NCBI GenBank assembly: GCA_029907105.1
Contig: JARYMM010000001.1
Span: forward strand, 1 to 64,000
Length of the DNA stretch: 64,000 nucleotides
Source: Anaerolineae bacterium
GTDB taxonomy: Bacteria > Chloroflexota > Anaerolineae > UBA3071
Direction of reading: 5' to 3'
Within the stretch, counting starts at the first letter, position 1; the number at the start of each line of letters is the position of its first letter. The position numbers and the translations under genes were made by a program. The notes beneath the pieces were generated by a model. That model was not told where the DNA came from. It saw only the letters and a program-made list of their open reading frames with translations, and made no database searches. Positions 43,723 to 52,132 of this stretch are shown in pieces.

Positions 43723-44637
43723 CTATGCCCACAGGCGACAGAAGGCGCACAGCCCCGGTGCGGTGGTCGGCTGCCCGCATTGCTGGCAGGGATGCAGATC
43801 AGGCTCTTCCTCTGCTGGCAGCAACAGTTGTCCCTTCTTTTTCGCCCTCAGAAAGTCCAGGTAGAAGCTGTGCCTGGTCCCCGGCGAGTGTCCCTCCAGT
43901 CGGTTGAGCAATTCTTTGTAGAAAATGGTCGTAGCTCCGCTGGCGTGCGGGCATTCGTCGTAGATGTAGTCAATGCCACGCACCAGGGCATAGGCTGCCG
44001 TCTCCCGTTCGTAGAGACGGCAGAAGGGCTTGACCTTGCGGGCCAGGCCGGGGTGCGTGGCCTCCAGCACCGGCGCCTGGCGGGCCAGATAGCCTGTCTG
44101 CCAGCGCAGCGTATTCTGCAGGAGCACCGCCGCCTCGTCGTCCAGGTTGTGCCCCGTGGCCAGCGCCGCATAGCCGCCCTCCAGGGTCACCCGGTTCATC
44201 ACATGCCGTTTGACCAGGCCGCAGACGGAGCAGGGTTTGCCTCGCCCTCGCCCGGTGCGCCGCGCCAGCTCCGGGATAGACTCGCCATAAGTCTTCTTGA
44301 TGTCCACGACGTGCAGGGTCAGGCCGTGGGCGTCGGCGAAGGCTTGCGCCTTGCCCTGCGATGCCGCCGAATAGCCCTCGTCGCCGCCGATGCCCAGGCC
44401 GATGTACAGCCCATCGGCCTGGTAGCCTAGCCGGGCCAGCGTGTCCCACAGGGCCAGGCTGTCCTTGCCGCCGGAGACGGCCACCAGCAGCCGATCGCTG
44501 CTGCTGAACATGTGGAATTCCTCGATGGTGCGCTGCGTGTAACTCACGAACCAATCGAGGAAATGCTCAGCGCACAGGGCCAGCCGGTGGTGGCGCATGT
44601 TGATGACGGCGACGGCACCACATTTCCTACATTTCAC
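43723..44637 (-). CDS. ttuA: tRNA 2-thiolation enzyme, TtuA/TtcA family
   Basis: 304 residues. N-terminal zinc ribbon (CRKCG, CAEHF), PP-loop SGGKDS (55-60), iron-sulfur Cys in KPCSVCGLVKRH and PFCRLYER, and a second zinc ribbon at the C-terminus (CQQCG, CAFC). This order, with two zinc fingers, matches TtuA, which thiolates ribothymidine 54 of tRNA in thermophiles using the TtuB carrier. The adjacent TtuB-like gene supports this over TtcA (position 32). It starts at a GTG. Confidence 0.85.
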   Translation of the reverse strand: MKCRKCGAVAVINMRHHRLALCAEHFLDWFVSYTQRTIEEFHMFSSSDRLLVAVSGGKDSLALWDTLARLGYQADGLYIGLGIGGDEGYSAASQGKAQAFADAHGLTLHVVDIKKTYGESIPELARRTGRGRGKPCSVCGLVKRHVMNRVTLEGGYAALATGHNLDDEAAVLLQNTLRWQTGYLARQAPVLEATHPGLARKVKPFCRLYERETAAYALVRGIDYIYDECPHASGATTIFYKELLNRLEGHSPGTRHSFYLDFLRAKKKGQLLLPAEEEPDLHPCQQCGQPTTAPGLCAFCRLWA

Positions 44638-44712
44638 TCAAGTCCCCCTGTTTGGGATCCGGTCATCGGATATTCGGCACATCACGGTTTGCTCCTGCTG
44701 GATCGCCAGACT

Positions 44713-44774
44713 TGTCCTGAACGAAGTGAAGGATCCAGCAGCCCAGCGGCGGGTCCTGCACTTCGTTCAGGACA
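44713..44774. repeat. 16-bp perfect inverted repeat
   Basis: TGTCCTGAACGAAGTG (44713-44728) and its exact complement (44759-44774) enclose 30 nt. It lies in the 194-bp gap between ttuB and ttuA and could form a hairpin attenuating ttuA. Similar CCTGAACGAAGT elements are common intergenic repeats in other genomes. Confidence 0.8.
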
Positions 44775-44831
44775 GGCCTGGCAATCCGCCGCGAGCGCTT
44801 GTGATCTGCTGATATTGGGTGGGCATTGGGG

Positions 44832-45023
44832 CTAGCCGCCGGAAATCACGGCGACCAGCCTGATTGTGTCGCCGTCCTGCGTCAGCGTGGCCTCATGGAT
44901 GAGCTGACCATTGCGCACGGCCAGCACGGCCTCCGGGTCCAGCCCCAGCTTGAGGATGGCATCGCGCACGGTCATCCCCGGCCGCAGTTCCCATTGCTTG
45001 TCCCGAAAGATCACCTTGACCAT
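44832..45023 (-). CDS. ttuB: Sulfur carrier protein, TtuB/ThiS-like
   Basis: 63 residues, ubiquitin-like beta-grasp fold ending in VAVISGG; the C-terminal Gly-Gly is adenylated and then carries sulfur as a thiocarboxylate. It most likely serves the neighbouring TtuA, but ThiS or MoaD roles cannot be excluded by sequence alone. No E1-like activating enzyme is in the window. ATG 45023 is 8 bp after the flavoprotein stop. Confidence 0.8.
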   Translation of the reverse strand: MVKVIFRDKQWELRPGMTVRDAILKLGLDPEAVLAVRNGQLIHEATLTQDGDTIRLVAVISGG

Positions 45024-45031
45024 GTGCCGAT

Positions 45032-45946
45032 TTAGCGCTCTCGCGCTTTCAGCCCCAGCAGGTAGCCGTAGGCTTCGACAGCCACCTTGGCTCCCTCGCC
45101 GATGTGCACCAGCACCTGCTCGGAGACGTGGGTCACGTCGCCGGCAGCGAACACGCCCGGGTGGCTTGTGGCGCCATAGACGTTGACTTTGATGCGCCCA
45201 TCTTCGTCGCAATCTATCCACCCGCGCACCAGCTCGGAATTGGGCTTGCGCGGCAGTTTGACGAATACGCCCTTCACCGGCACGTCCAGCGTCGCCTCGT
45301 CCACCGTCTGCACCACGATGCCTTCCACGTAACGGTCACCTTTCACCTCCAGCACGGTGGCTCCTTCGTAGATTTTCACGTTGCGCAGACGGCGCAGCAC
45401 CGGCACCAGCGGCCAGTCGGCAGGCAGCAGCTCTGGCGAGAACAGATAGACCTGATGGGCGTATTGGGACAGTTCGGCGGCCGCCAGTTGCGCCCGGCGA
45501 TAGGTGCCCACCACGGCCACGTCTTTGCCCAGGAAGAGCGCTCCGTGGGTCACCACGGAGTAGCTCACGCCGCGCCCGGCCAGGCGTTCCTCGCCCGGCA
45601 CCTGCAAACGTTGCGGCTTGGCGCCGGTGGCGATGATCAGAGCCAGCGCTTCGAAACAACTGCCGTCTTGAGTATGGACGGCGAAGTGGTCGTCCGCCGG
45701 GGCCACTTTCACCACGCGGTCGAAATGACGGCAGAAATCGAGGTAATCCAGTTGCTGGCGGAAGCGGCTGAGCAACTCTTCGCCGGTGATCACCTGGTGC
45801 GTATCAGCGTCTTCCAACTCCAAGAAGTAAGCGGTCTGGCCACCCCACCGCTCGGCGATAATGAGCGTTTCCAGCCGGCGATTGATGGCCGTCACGGCGG
45901 CGGTGATGCCTGCCGGCCCGCCGCCGATAACGATCAGATCATACAT
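45032..45946 (-). CDS. Thioredoxin-reductase-like flavoprotein lacking the CxxC
   Basis: 304 residues. The FAD site is VIGGGPAGITAAVTAINRR and the NADPH region has VAVVGTYRRAQLAA; the second FAD motif is GVFAAGDVTH. In true thioredoxin reductase, the redox pair is CATC; here the equivalent place reads SVVTHGALF, with no Cys. The NADPH Rossmann motif GxGxxA is also degraded (VGTYRR). It may be a ferredoxin/flavodoxin-type reductase or donate electrons to the adjoining sulfur-transfer system. ATG 45946 with GGAGG upstream. Confidence 0.8.
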   Translation of the reverse strand: MYDLIVIGGGPAGITAAVTAINRRLETLIIAERWGGQTAYFLELEDADTHQVITGEELLSRFRQQLDYLDFCRHFDRVVKVAPADDHFAVHTQDGSCFEALALIIATGAKPQRLQVPGEERLAGRGVSYSVVTHGALFLGKDVAVVGTYRRAQLAAAELSQYAHQVYLFSPELLPADWPLVPVLRRLRNVKIYEGATVLEVKGDRYVEGIVVQTVDEATLDVPVKGVFVKLPRKPNSELVRGWIDCDEDGRIKVNVYGATSHPGVFAAGDVTHVSEQVLVHIGEGAKVAVEAYGYLLGLKARER

Positions 45947-46000
45947 GGAATTTCCTCCTCCCCTGAGTTTGTGCAGTTGGTTGCTTGTAAGTGCGAAAAA

Positions 46001-46121
46001 TCCAAAGCTCAAAGCCCGAACTTCAAACGGTTCCTGAATGGCGTTGGCAGGTCGGAATCAGGTCACCTGAAGTTTGGATTTTTGGTTTTGAAGTTTTAGT
46101 TTTTAGAGCTTTGAAGTTTGT
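46001..46121. repeat. Heptamer array in inverted halves (GCTCAAA / TTTGAAG)
   Basis: Left: ATCCAAA, GCTCAAA, GCCCGAA, CTTCAAA (46001-46028). Right: about seven units from GTTTGGA to AAGTTTG (46073-46121). The halves are complementary. The right half encodes the last residues of malic enzyme (minus strand, EIQTSKL). Confidence 0.8.
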
Positions 46122-47473
46122 ATTTCCTCCGGTATCGGCGGGATGAGCCCTTTGTCCATCAGAAACTGCACCATCTCCCGCGCCTGGCGGATGGTCGTCT
46201 CGGCCTTGACGTACAGCTCCTCCCGTGAAAGCTGAAGCCGGGCCACGCCCTGCTCCTGTGCCTTGAGGGCCACGGCCACCGCTTCTCGCGGGAACACCTC
46301 CCATTCGTCCATGGTGGGCACGATGTTGTCCTCGTGGATGCCCCGCTCCTCGGCGCAGCGGGCCAGTTCCTCGGCGGCGGCGATGGCCATCTCGTCGGTG
46401 ATGGTGCGCGCCCGCACGTCCAGCACGCCACGGAAGATGCCGGGGAAGCCCAGGGAGTTGTTCACCTGGTTGGGGAAATCGGAACGCCCCGTGCCCACGA
46501 TGCGAGCGCCAGCCTCTTTCGCTTCCCAGGGCCAGATTTCGGGGATGGGGTTGGCGCAGGGGAAGATGATGGCGTCCTCGGCCATGCCCTTTATCCACTC
46601 GGGCAGGATGGTGCCCGGCCCTGGCGTGCTCAGGGCGATGCACACGTCGGTGCCGCGCATGGCCTCAGCCGGGCCGCCGCGCCGCCCTTCGGCGTTGCTC
46701 TGCTGGCAGATACGCCACTTGTCCACGAACTCGATCTTGCGCTCCTCGATGTCTTTGCGCTCCGGGTGCAGGATGCCCTGGCTGTCGCAGGCGTACACAT
46801 TGCCCCACTGCACGCCGCTGGCGATCAGCAATCGCAGCGTGGCGATGTTGGCTGAACCCACGCCGATCAGCGAGACCTTGATGTCTTGCAGCTTCTTGCC
46901 CACGATCTTCAGGGCGTTGAGCACGCCGGCCAGCACCACCGTGGCCGTGCCCTGCTGGTCATCATGCCAGACCGGGATCTGCACTTCCGGATCGGAGCGC
47001 AGAAGGTCCAGCACGCGGAAGCACTTGGGTTGCGCGATGTCCTCCAGGTTGATGCCGCCGAACGAAGGCTGGATCAGCTTGACGGCCAGGATGATGTCAT
47101 AGGGGTCCTTGGTGTCCAGGCAGATGGGCACGGCGTCTACGCCGCCCAGGTACTTGAACAACAACGCCTTGCCCTCCATGACCGGCATGGCTGCTTCCGG
47201 TCCAATGTCGCCCAGGCCGAGCACGCGCGTGCCATCGGAGACCACGGCCACCGTGTTGCCTTTGTTGGTGTGCTCGAACACTTTTTCGGGATGGGCCTGG
47301 ATGTCGCGGCAGGGAGCGGCAACGCCAGGCGTGTACCAGATGGCGAAGTCATTGAAGTCGCGCACGGCACACTTGGAGACGATTTGCACCTTCCCCTGAT
47401 AGAAAGGGTGCAGCCTCATGGCGTCTTCTGCTGGCTTCCTGGCTTTGGCCAGCAATTCCTCTTTGGTGAGCAT
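46103..47473 (-). CDS. NAD(P)-dependent malic enzyme
   Basis: 456 residues. It decarboxylates malate to pyruvate. [14 protein letters not shown] contains the catalytic Tyr; the Lys is in [11 protein letters not shown]; the metal ligands are in [13 protein letters not shown]; and [17 protein letters not shown] is the dinucleotide fold. It is the short bacterial form without a phosphotransacetylase domain. ATG with AGGAGG upstream, 16 bp after the PEPCK stop, so both PEP/pyruvate-malate enzymes are likely coexpressed. The C-terminal residues come from a repeat array. Confidence 0.92.
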   Translation of the reverse strand: MLTKEELLAKARKPAEDAMRLHPFYQGKVQIVSKCAVRDFNDFAIWYTPGVAAPCRDIQAHPEKVFEHTNKGNTVAVVSDGTRVLGLGDIGPEAAMPVMEGKALLFKYLGGVDAVPICLDTKDPYDIILAVKLIQPSFGGINLEDIAQPKCFRVLDLLRSDPEVQIPVWHDDQQGTATVVLAGVLNALKIVGKKLQDIKVSLIGVGSANIATLRLLIASGVQWGNVYACDSQGILHPERKDIEERKIEFVDKWRICQQSNAEGRRGGPAEAMRGTDVCIALSTPGPGTILPEWIKGMAEDAIIFPCANPIPEIWPWEAKEAGARIVGTGRSDFPNQVNNSLGFPGIFRGVLDVRARTITDEMAIAAAEELARCAEERGIHEDNIVPTMDEWEVFPREAVAVALKAQEQGVARLQLSREELYVKAETTIRQAREMVQFLMDKGLIPPIPEEIQTSKL

Positions 47474-47489
47474 GAGAACCTCCTGAGCG

Positions 47490-49463
47490 TTATTCGGTCT
47501 TCTTTTCGGACGCTTCTATGAGTTGTTCCACCGAAACGATGGAACCGTACTTCGCTTCCAGGGCCTCAAGCCCTTCCCTCTGCTCCTGGTAGATGGCAAA
47601 CAACCTGGCAGGGATGTTCTTTTCTTTCCTGTAAGCCTCTTCCTGCAGTGCAATCCTGGCCAGGATGTTGTCCACGTAGAGGGCAAACTGCTTGTTGTAG
47701 AGTTCTCTCGGGTATTCTTTGCCGATACTGGCAAACAGCGGCTGCAAATCCTCGTATCTCGGGATGAAGCCGATGGGGGTCTCGATGGCCCCTACCTCGC
47801 CATGCGCCCGCAGTTCCAGCCAGCCCAGCCATACCTTCACATCCCGCTTCTCGCCCAGCAGGGCCGTGCCTTCGCCGCCGCGCGCCCCGTGGGTCAGGAA
47901 GTAGTTCAGCCCGGCCATGAGCGGTTTGTGTTTCAGTTTGGGCGAGTTGAAGAAAACGAACTGGGCATCCATGTAATCGGCCAGCGGGCCGGGGATGAAA
48001 GGCTCATTAGCCCAGGGCTGACGCCTTATCCCCCTGGCCCCCACCTCGGTGGCAGTGGCTGCCGAGAGGATAGAGGCGCCGATGACCACACCGTGGTCAG
48101 GGTTCCTGGCCACCCACACGGGCGGCATGGTGTCGCTGTCCCGCCCGCTGTAGGTGATCACTTTGATCACCACACCCTGGGGATCTTCGGCTGCTGTTTC
48201 GTCGTAGTTCTCGATGGCCTTGTTGTGCAGCGTGCAGCGGGCGTTGGGATGGGAGAGGGGGATGGGTTTGCCGTTGGCATCTGTTTTGCCTTCCCACCAT
48301 TGGCCCTGGAAGTTGATGCCTCTCTTGGGAGGCTCTTCTCCATTGCCTTCCCAGTGGGGTACGCCATGCTCGTCAATCAGCACGTTCGACCAGATCACCT
48401 CCGTGCCCTCTTCGCGCAGACATTTCATCAAGTAAGGGTCGCTTTCGCGGCTCACGTCCTGCACGATGCCGAAAATGCCGCATTCGGGGTTGATGGCCCG
48501 CAACGTGCCGTCTTCGGCAATCCACAGTTGGGCCAGGTCGTCGCCGATGAAATGGCTGCCCACCATGGCCGTGGTCGTTTTGCCGCATCCCGAAGGCGCG
48601 GCACCGGCGAAGTAAGTCACCCTCCCGCCCGGACCTGTCAGGCCGGTGATGAACATGTGCTCGGACAGCTTTTCTTCCCTCTGGAAGTAGGTGGCCAGGT
48701 CTACGGCAAAGCGGTGGTTGCCCTTTTTCAACAGCAGGGTGTTGCCGGCGTAGGTGCAGAACATGGCAAACGTGGTCAGCCAGCTTCGGTCCATGAACAC
48801 CCGCGCCAGGGGCAAATCCTCCGGCCGGTTGGGCCCCTCGCTGTGCACGTTGGTGAAGAACAGGCCTGACCGCTCGACTTCCTGGTCAAAGCGCGCATAG
48901 ACGTGACGGTAGAGGATGTCGGCGGAGTGCATGACGTAGGTGGAGGTGGTGATCTCCAGGGCGGGGATGGCCGCCGGTGCGCCGATGGGCCCCCGGCTGA
49001 AGAAGCCGACGAGCAGCGTTTTCCCCCTGGCGATGCCCTTCATGTGCGTTTTGATATACTCATAGGCCTCGGCCCGCGGGATCTTCAGGGCCAGCACGCT
49101 GGTCTCTTCCCCTTCGTTAACGATGTAGAAGGTGCGATCAATGATGCGCGCCTGTTCCTGGGGCAGGTCGAAGTGGATCGTATGGCCTTTCATGGGCAAG
49201 GCCCGTTCCTCGCCCTTTTCCGGGCTCATCTCCCTGACGCGTTGCACGTCGGCGTCCGAGCCGGTATTCACGAAGACCGCATCAGGCTCGGTCATGACTA
49301 TGGCGTTGGCGATTTTCAGAAGCGCCTCTTCATTGGCAATCTGGCCCAGCTTAGCCCGGGTTTCTTTGTCACAAGTGTGCTCGAACAAGGCCAGGGCCTG
49401 GTCAAGGGCACGGACCCCGCCGATTTCGGTCAAGATGTCCAGGCCCTTTTTCAGTTCCAGCAT
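47490..49463 (-). CDS. pckG: Phosphoenolpyruvate carboxykinase (GTP)
   Basis: 657 residues, the size and order of the GTP-dependent class (ATP-type enzymes are about 530). The P-loop is APSGCGKTTTAM, the metal/GTP regions include HFIGDDLAQLWI and NPECGIFGIVQDV. It interconverts oxaloacetate and PEP with CO2. The sequence is somewhat divergent from animal and E. coli-type enzymes. First gene of a pair with malic enzyme. Confidence 0.92.
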   Translation of the reverse strand: MLELKKGLDILTEIGGVRALDQALALFEHTCDKETRAKLGQIANEEALLKIANAIVMTEPDAVFVNTGSDADVQRVREMSPEKGEERALPMKGHTIHFDLPQEQARIIDRTFYIVNEGEETSVLALKIPRAEAYEYIKTHMKGIARGKTLLVGFFSRGPIGAPAAIPALEITTSTYVMHSADILYRHVYARFDQEVERSGLFFTNVHSEGPNRPEDLPLARVFMDRSWLTTFAMFCTYAGNTLLLKKGNHRFAVDLATYFQREEKLSEHMFITGLTGPGGRVTYFAGAAPSGCGKTTTAMVGSHFIGDDLAQLWIAEDGTLRAINPECGIFGIVQDVSRESDPYLMKCLREEGTEVIWSNVLIDEHGVPHWEGNGEEPPKRGINFQGQWWEGKTDANGKPIPLSHPNARCTLHNKAIENYDETAAEDPQGVVIKVITYSGRDSDTMPPVWVARNPDHGVVIGASILSAATATEVGARGIRRQPWANEPFIPGPLADYMDAQFVFFNSPKLKHKPLMAGLNYFLTHGARGGEGTALLGEKRDVKVWLGWLELRAHGEVGAIETPIGFIPRYEDLQPLFASIGKEYPRELYNKQFALYVDNILARIALQEEAYRKEKNIPARLFAIYQEQREGLEALEAKYGSIVSVEQLIEASEKKTE

Positions 49464-49490
49464 ATGTCATCCCCTTTGTCAAGGCAAGAG

Positions 49491-49727
49491 TTACTCCCGC
49501 CCCGCCCACCACCCCATGAAGGTCAGGATGAGCCAGAGGAGAGCGAAGAGGGCACAGCCAAAGAGCAGGCAACTGACGGCCATCACCGCCGCGCCGCTGC
49601 CGTAGATCAGGGCCACCAACCCACCACCCACGAACAGCAGGCAGAGCACCACGGCTATGGCCAGCCGCTGCTCCGTCTGGCGGCGGTAGCGGCGCAGATC
49701 GGTGGGGTGTTGCCTGCGCTTACTCAT
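49491..49727 (-). CDS. Small two-helix membrane protein
   Basis: 78 residues: a basic N-terminus (MSKRRQHPTDLRRYRRQTE) followed by two hydrophobic helices. The ATG overlaps the stop of the HAD gene by 8 bp, so translation is coupled. No family recognised. Confidence 0.65.
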   Translation of the reverse strand: MSKRRQHPTDLRRYRRQTEQRLAIAVVLCLLFVGGGLVALIYGSGAAVMAVSCLLFGCALFALLWLILTFMGWWAGRE

Positions 49728-50472
49728 CCCCCGGCAACATGGCAAAATCGCGCAGGGGCAGCACGTCATACCCTTGCCGGGCCTGGACGTAGCCCTGCAA
49801 CCAGCCGGGCAGTTGCCGCACGTCCTGGATGTGCTCGCCCGGCCATCCGACGTAGAGGCCCAGCGGGTCGAGGTGCACCGCCGGCACGCCTGCCCGGTTG
49901 GCCCCCCAGATGTCTATGTAGAACGCGTCCCCAACGTACACGGCCTCTTCGGGCCGCAGGCCCAGGTCTGCCAGCGCCAGGTGGAAGATTCGCGGGTCTG
50001 GCTTCTGAGTTCCCACCACCTTCGAATCGTACACCCGCTCGAAATAGCCCCTCAGTCCCAGATCCAGCAACTGCTGCTCCACACGACCGTCGGAATTGGA
50101 AATGATGGACATGCGGTAGCCCTCAGCGCTCAGGCAGTCAAGGGTTTCCGCGACCCAGGGCAAGGTGAAGGTCCACAGGTTCTTTTCCTTGTGTGCGGCC
50201 TCGGCCGCCTGCCCGGCCTGCGCCGCGGCTTCCTCCGGCAAGCCCACGGACTCGAAAAGGATCTGGGGGTAGGGCTTGTTCACCCTGGGCGGGAACTGAC
50301 GATGGTCTCTGATATAGGCGTCAAGCCAGTGCATGATGCGGAAATGCTCTTCGTAGAAGCGCGCTGCCTCCACCTGGAAGCCCAACGCCTGGGCTGTCTG
50401 TGACAGATACACCTGATCTATGAACAGCAGCGTGCCACCGGCATCGAGTAACAGGTACGGTTTTGCGGACAT
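49720..50472 (-). CDS. HAD-superfamily hydrolase
   Basis: 250 residues. Motif I is LLDAGGTLLF, where the second Asp of DxD is Gly, as in some HAD dehalogenase-like members; motif II SIISNSDG; motif III Lys in GTQKPDPRIF; motif IV YVGDAFYIDIWGA. It has a helical cap after motif I. Without the second Asp, a phosphatase role is less certain. Substrate unknown. Confidence 0.85.
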   Translation of the reverse strand: MSAKPYLLLDAGGTLLFIDQVYLSQTAQALGFQVEAARFYEEHFRIMHWLDAYIRDHRQFPPRVNKPYPQILFESVGLPEEAAAQAGQAAEAAHKEKNLWTFTLPWVAETLDCLSAEGYRMSIISNSDGRVEQQLLDLGLRGYFERVYDSKVVGTQKPDPRIFHLALADLGLRPEEAVYVGDAFYIDIWGANRAGVPAVHLDPLGLYVGWPGEHIQDVRQLPGWLQGYVQARQGYDVLPLRDFAMLPGDE

Positions 50473-50520
50473 CTCAGTCGTATTGATCCCTATACTTTCT
50501 TTCTGTAATTGGCAGGCTCA

Positions 50521-50599
50521 GTAAATGGAAAATCGCTCCGCCAGGATCGCCAGATCCTGGCGAAAATCGGGGATCTGACGATCCCCTCAGAGCAAATTT
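50521..50599 (+). repeat. 78-bp dispersed palindromic repeat, copy 2
   Basis: Inverted relative to the copy at 9136-9213, about 90% identical by eye. The nested palindromes are intact (CGCCAGGATC..GATCCTGGCG and GGGGATCTGACGATCCCC). It lies in the 190-bp gap between HAD and GlcD-like genes. Confidence 0.8.
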
Positions 50600-50614
50600 C
50601 CATCCACTGAGGCT

Positions 50615-50678
50615 GGCAGACTGGGAAACTGGTAGATTAGTACATTGGTACCAATCTACCGATTACCGATCTGCCAGA
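50615..50678. repeat. Octamer array in inverted halves (GGTAGATT / AATCTACC)
   Basis: GGCAGACT, GGGAAACT, GGTAGATT, AGTACATT, then GGTACCAA, TCTACCGA, TTACCGAT, CTGCCAGA. The two halves are complementary around GGTACC at the centre. The end overlaps the stop of the GlcD-like gene. Related to 25872-25940. Confidence 0.85.
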
Positions 50679-52051
50679 TCTGGCAACACCTTGCCCGGAT
50701 TCAGGATATTCTGCGGATCCAGGGCCTGCTTGATGCGCCATTGGATGTTGATGGATGTCGGCCCCAGCGCCTGGCGCATGTAGGGCAGCTTGAAGGTGCC
50801 AATGCCGTGCTCGCCGCTCAGCGTGCCCCCCAGGTCCAGAGCCACCTGGAAAATCTCTCCCACCATCCGCTCCACCTTCTCTCGCTGTGCCGGATCGCGC
50901 CGGTCGAAAAGGATGTTGGGGTGCAGGTTGCCGTCGCCGGCATGGCCGAAGATGACGATGGGCAGGCCATAGGCGGCGCTGATGGCCTTGATGCGACGGA
51001 TGGCCTCGGGGATGGCGCTGCGGGGGACGGTGATATCCTCGCCCAGCTTGTTGGGAGCTTTGCGGGCCAGGGATGGGCTGACGCTGCGCCGCGCCCGCCA
51101 CAGGTCGGCCCGTTCCTCCTCGCTGCGGGCCACGTCCACCCGGCTGGCTCCCGTGCGCAGGCAGATGTCGGCAATGGCCTCGATTTCCCGCTGCACCGAT
51201 TGCTCATCGGCACCGTCGGATTCGACCACCAGCAACGCCTCCACGTCCAGCGGCAATCCCAGGTGCGTGGCCTCCTCGATGCAGGCGATGGCCGTTTCAT
51301 CCAGCAGTTCCATGGCCGCGGGAACCAGGCCTCGCGTCAGCACCGCCTGTACCGAGCGCCCGGCATCGTCCAGGGTGGGGAAGTGAACCAGCGCGGTACG
51401 GGCATAGGGCGGCCTGGCCAGCAAACGCAGAATCACCTCGGTGATGATGCCCAGCATTCCTTCTGAGCCGACAAAAAGCTGGTCTATGTTGAAGCCGGTG
51501 ACGTACTTGATGGCCTTGCCGCCCGTGCGCAAGATGCATCCATCGGCCAGGACGACGGTGAGCCCCAGAACGTAGTTCTCGGTGACGCCGTACTTGAGAC
51601 AGCGCGGCCCGCCGGCGTTGCAGGCCACGTTGCCCCCGATGGTGGATTGTCTGTTGCTGGAGGGGTCGGGCGGGTAAAACAGGCCCAGTTTCTCCACCTC
51701 TGCCTGCAGGTCGGCGGTGACGACGCCTGCCTGCACCGTGGCCGTCATGTTCTCCCGGTCAATCTCCAGAATGCGGTTCATACGCGTCAGCGACAGGACG
51801 ATGCCGCCCCTCATGGGGATGGAACCGCCGGCCAGGCCGCTGGACATGCCGCGGGGCACGACGGGCAGGCCGTAGCGGGAGGCAACCCTGACCACAGCGG
51901 CAGTCTCCTCATTGGTCTCTGGCAACACAACGACGTCCGGCACATGCTGCTCGAACGTGCCATCGAAGGAATAGGCGATCAGGTCTACGGGCGAGGAGAG
52001 CACCTTGTCAGAGCCAAGGGCCTCCTGCAGTTCTGTGATGATGTCTGCCAT
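50663..52051 (-). CDS. FAD-linked 2-hydroxyacid oxidase subunit (GlcD family)
   Basis: About 462 residues. The FAD-binding region has PVVPRGMSSGLAGG and DPSSNRQSTIGGNVACNAGG; the C-terminal metal/substrate motifs are FGHAGDGNLHPNI and LSGEHGIGTFK. It oxidises glycolate or D-lactate and passes electrons to the GlcF-like protein encoded by the upstream gene. The neighbouring LarA suggests D-lactate. I use ATG 52051; a TTG three codons earlier is possible. Confidence 0.9.
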   Translation of the reverse strand: MADIITELQEALGSDKVLSSPVDLIAYSFDGTFEQHVPDVVVLPETNEETAAVVRVASRYGLPVVPRGMSSGLAGGSIPMRGGIVLSLTRMNRILEIDRENMTATVQAGVVTADLQAEVEKLGLFYPPDPSSNRQSTIGGNVACNAGGPRCLKYGVTENYVLGLTVVLADGCILRTGGKAIKYVTGFNIDQLFVGSEGMLGIITEVILRLLARPPYARTALVHFPTLDDAGRSVQAVLTRGLVPAAMELLDETAIACIEEATHLGLPLDVEALLVVESDGADEQSVQREIEAIADICLRTGASRVDVARSEEERADLWRARRSVSPSLARKAPNKLGEDITVPRSAIPEAIRRIKAISAAYGLPIVIFGHAGDGNLHPNILFDRRDPAQREKVERMVGEIFQVALDLGGTLSGEHGIGTFKLPYMRQALGPTSINIQWRIKQALDPQNILNPGKVLPDLADR

Positions 52052-52066
52052 TGTCTCCAACTCTGG

Positions 52067-52129
52067 GTTTCAGGTTCCAGGTTTCAGGTTTCAGGTCTGC
52101 GCAACCTGAGACCTGAAACCTGCAACCTG
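52067..52129. repeat. Heptamer array in inverted halves (GTTTCAG / AACCTGA)
   Basis: GTTTCAG, GTTCCAG, GTTTCAG, GTTTCAG, GTCTGCG, then CAACCTG, AGACCTG, AAACCTG, CAACCTG. 52081-52096 pairs with 52104-52119 with one mismatch and a 7-nt loop. It fills the gap between the GlcF-like and GlcD-like genes, so the mRNA hairpin would sit between the two subunit genes. Confidence 0.95.
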
Positions 52130-52132
52130 AAA

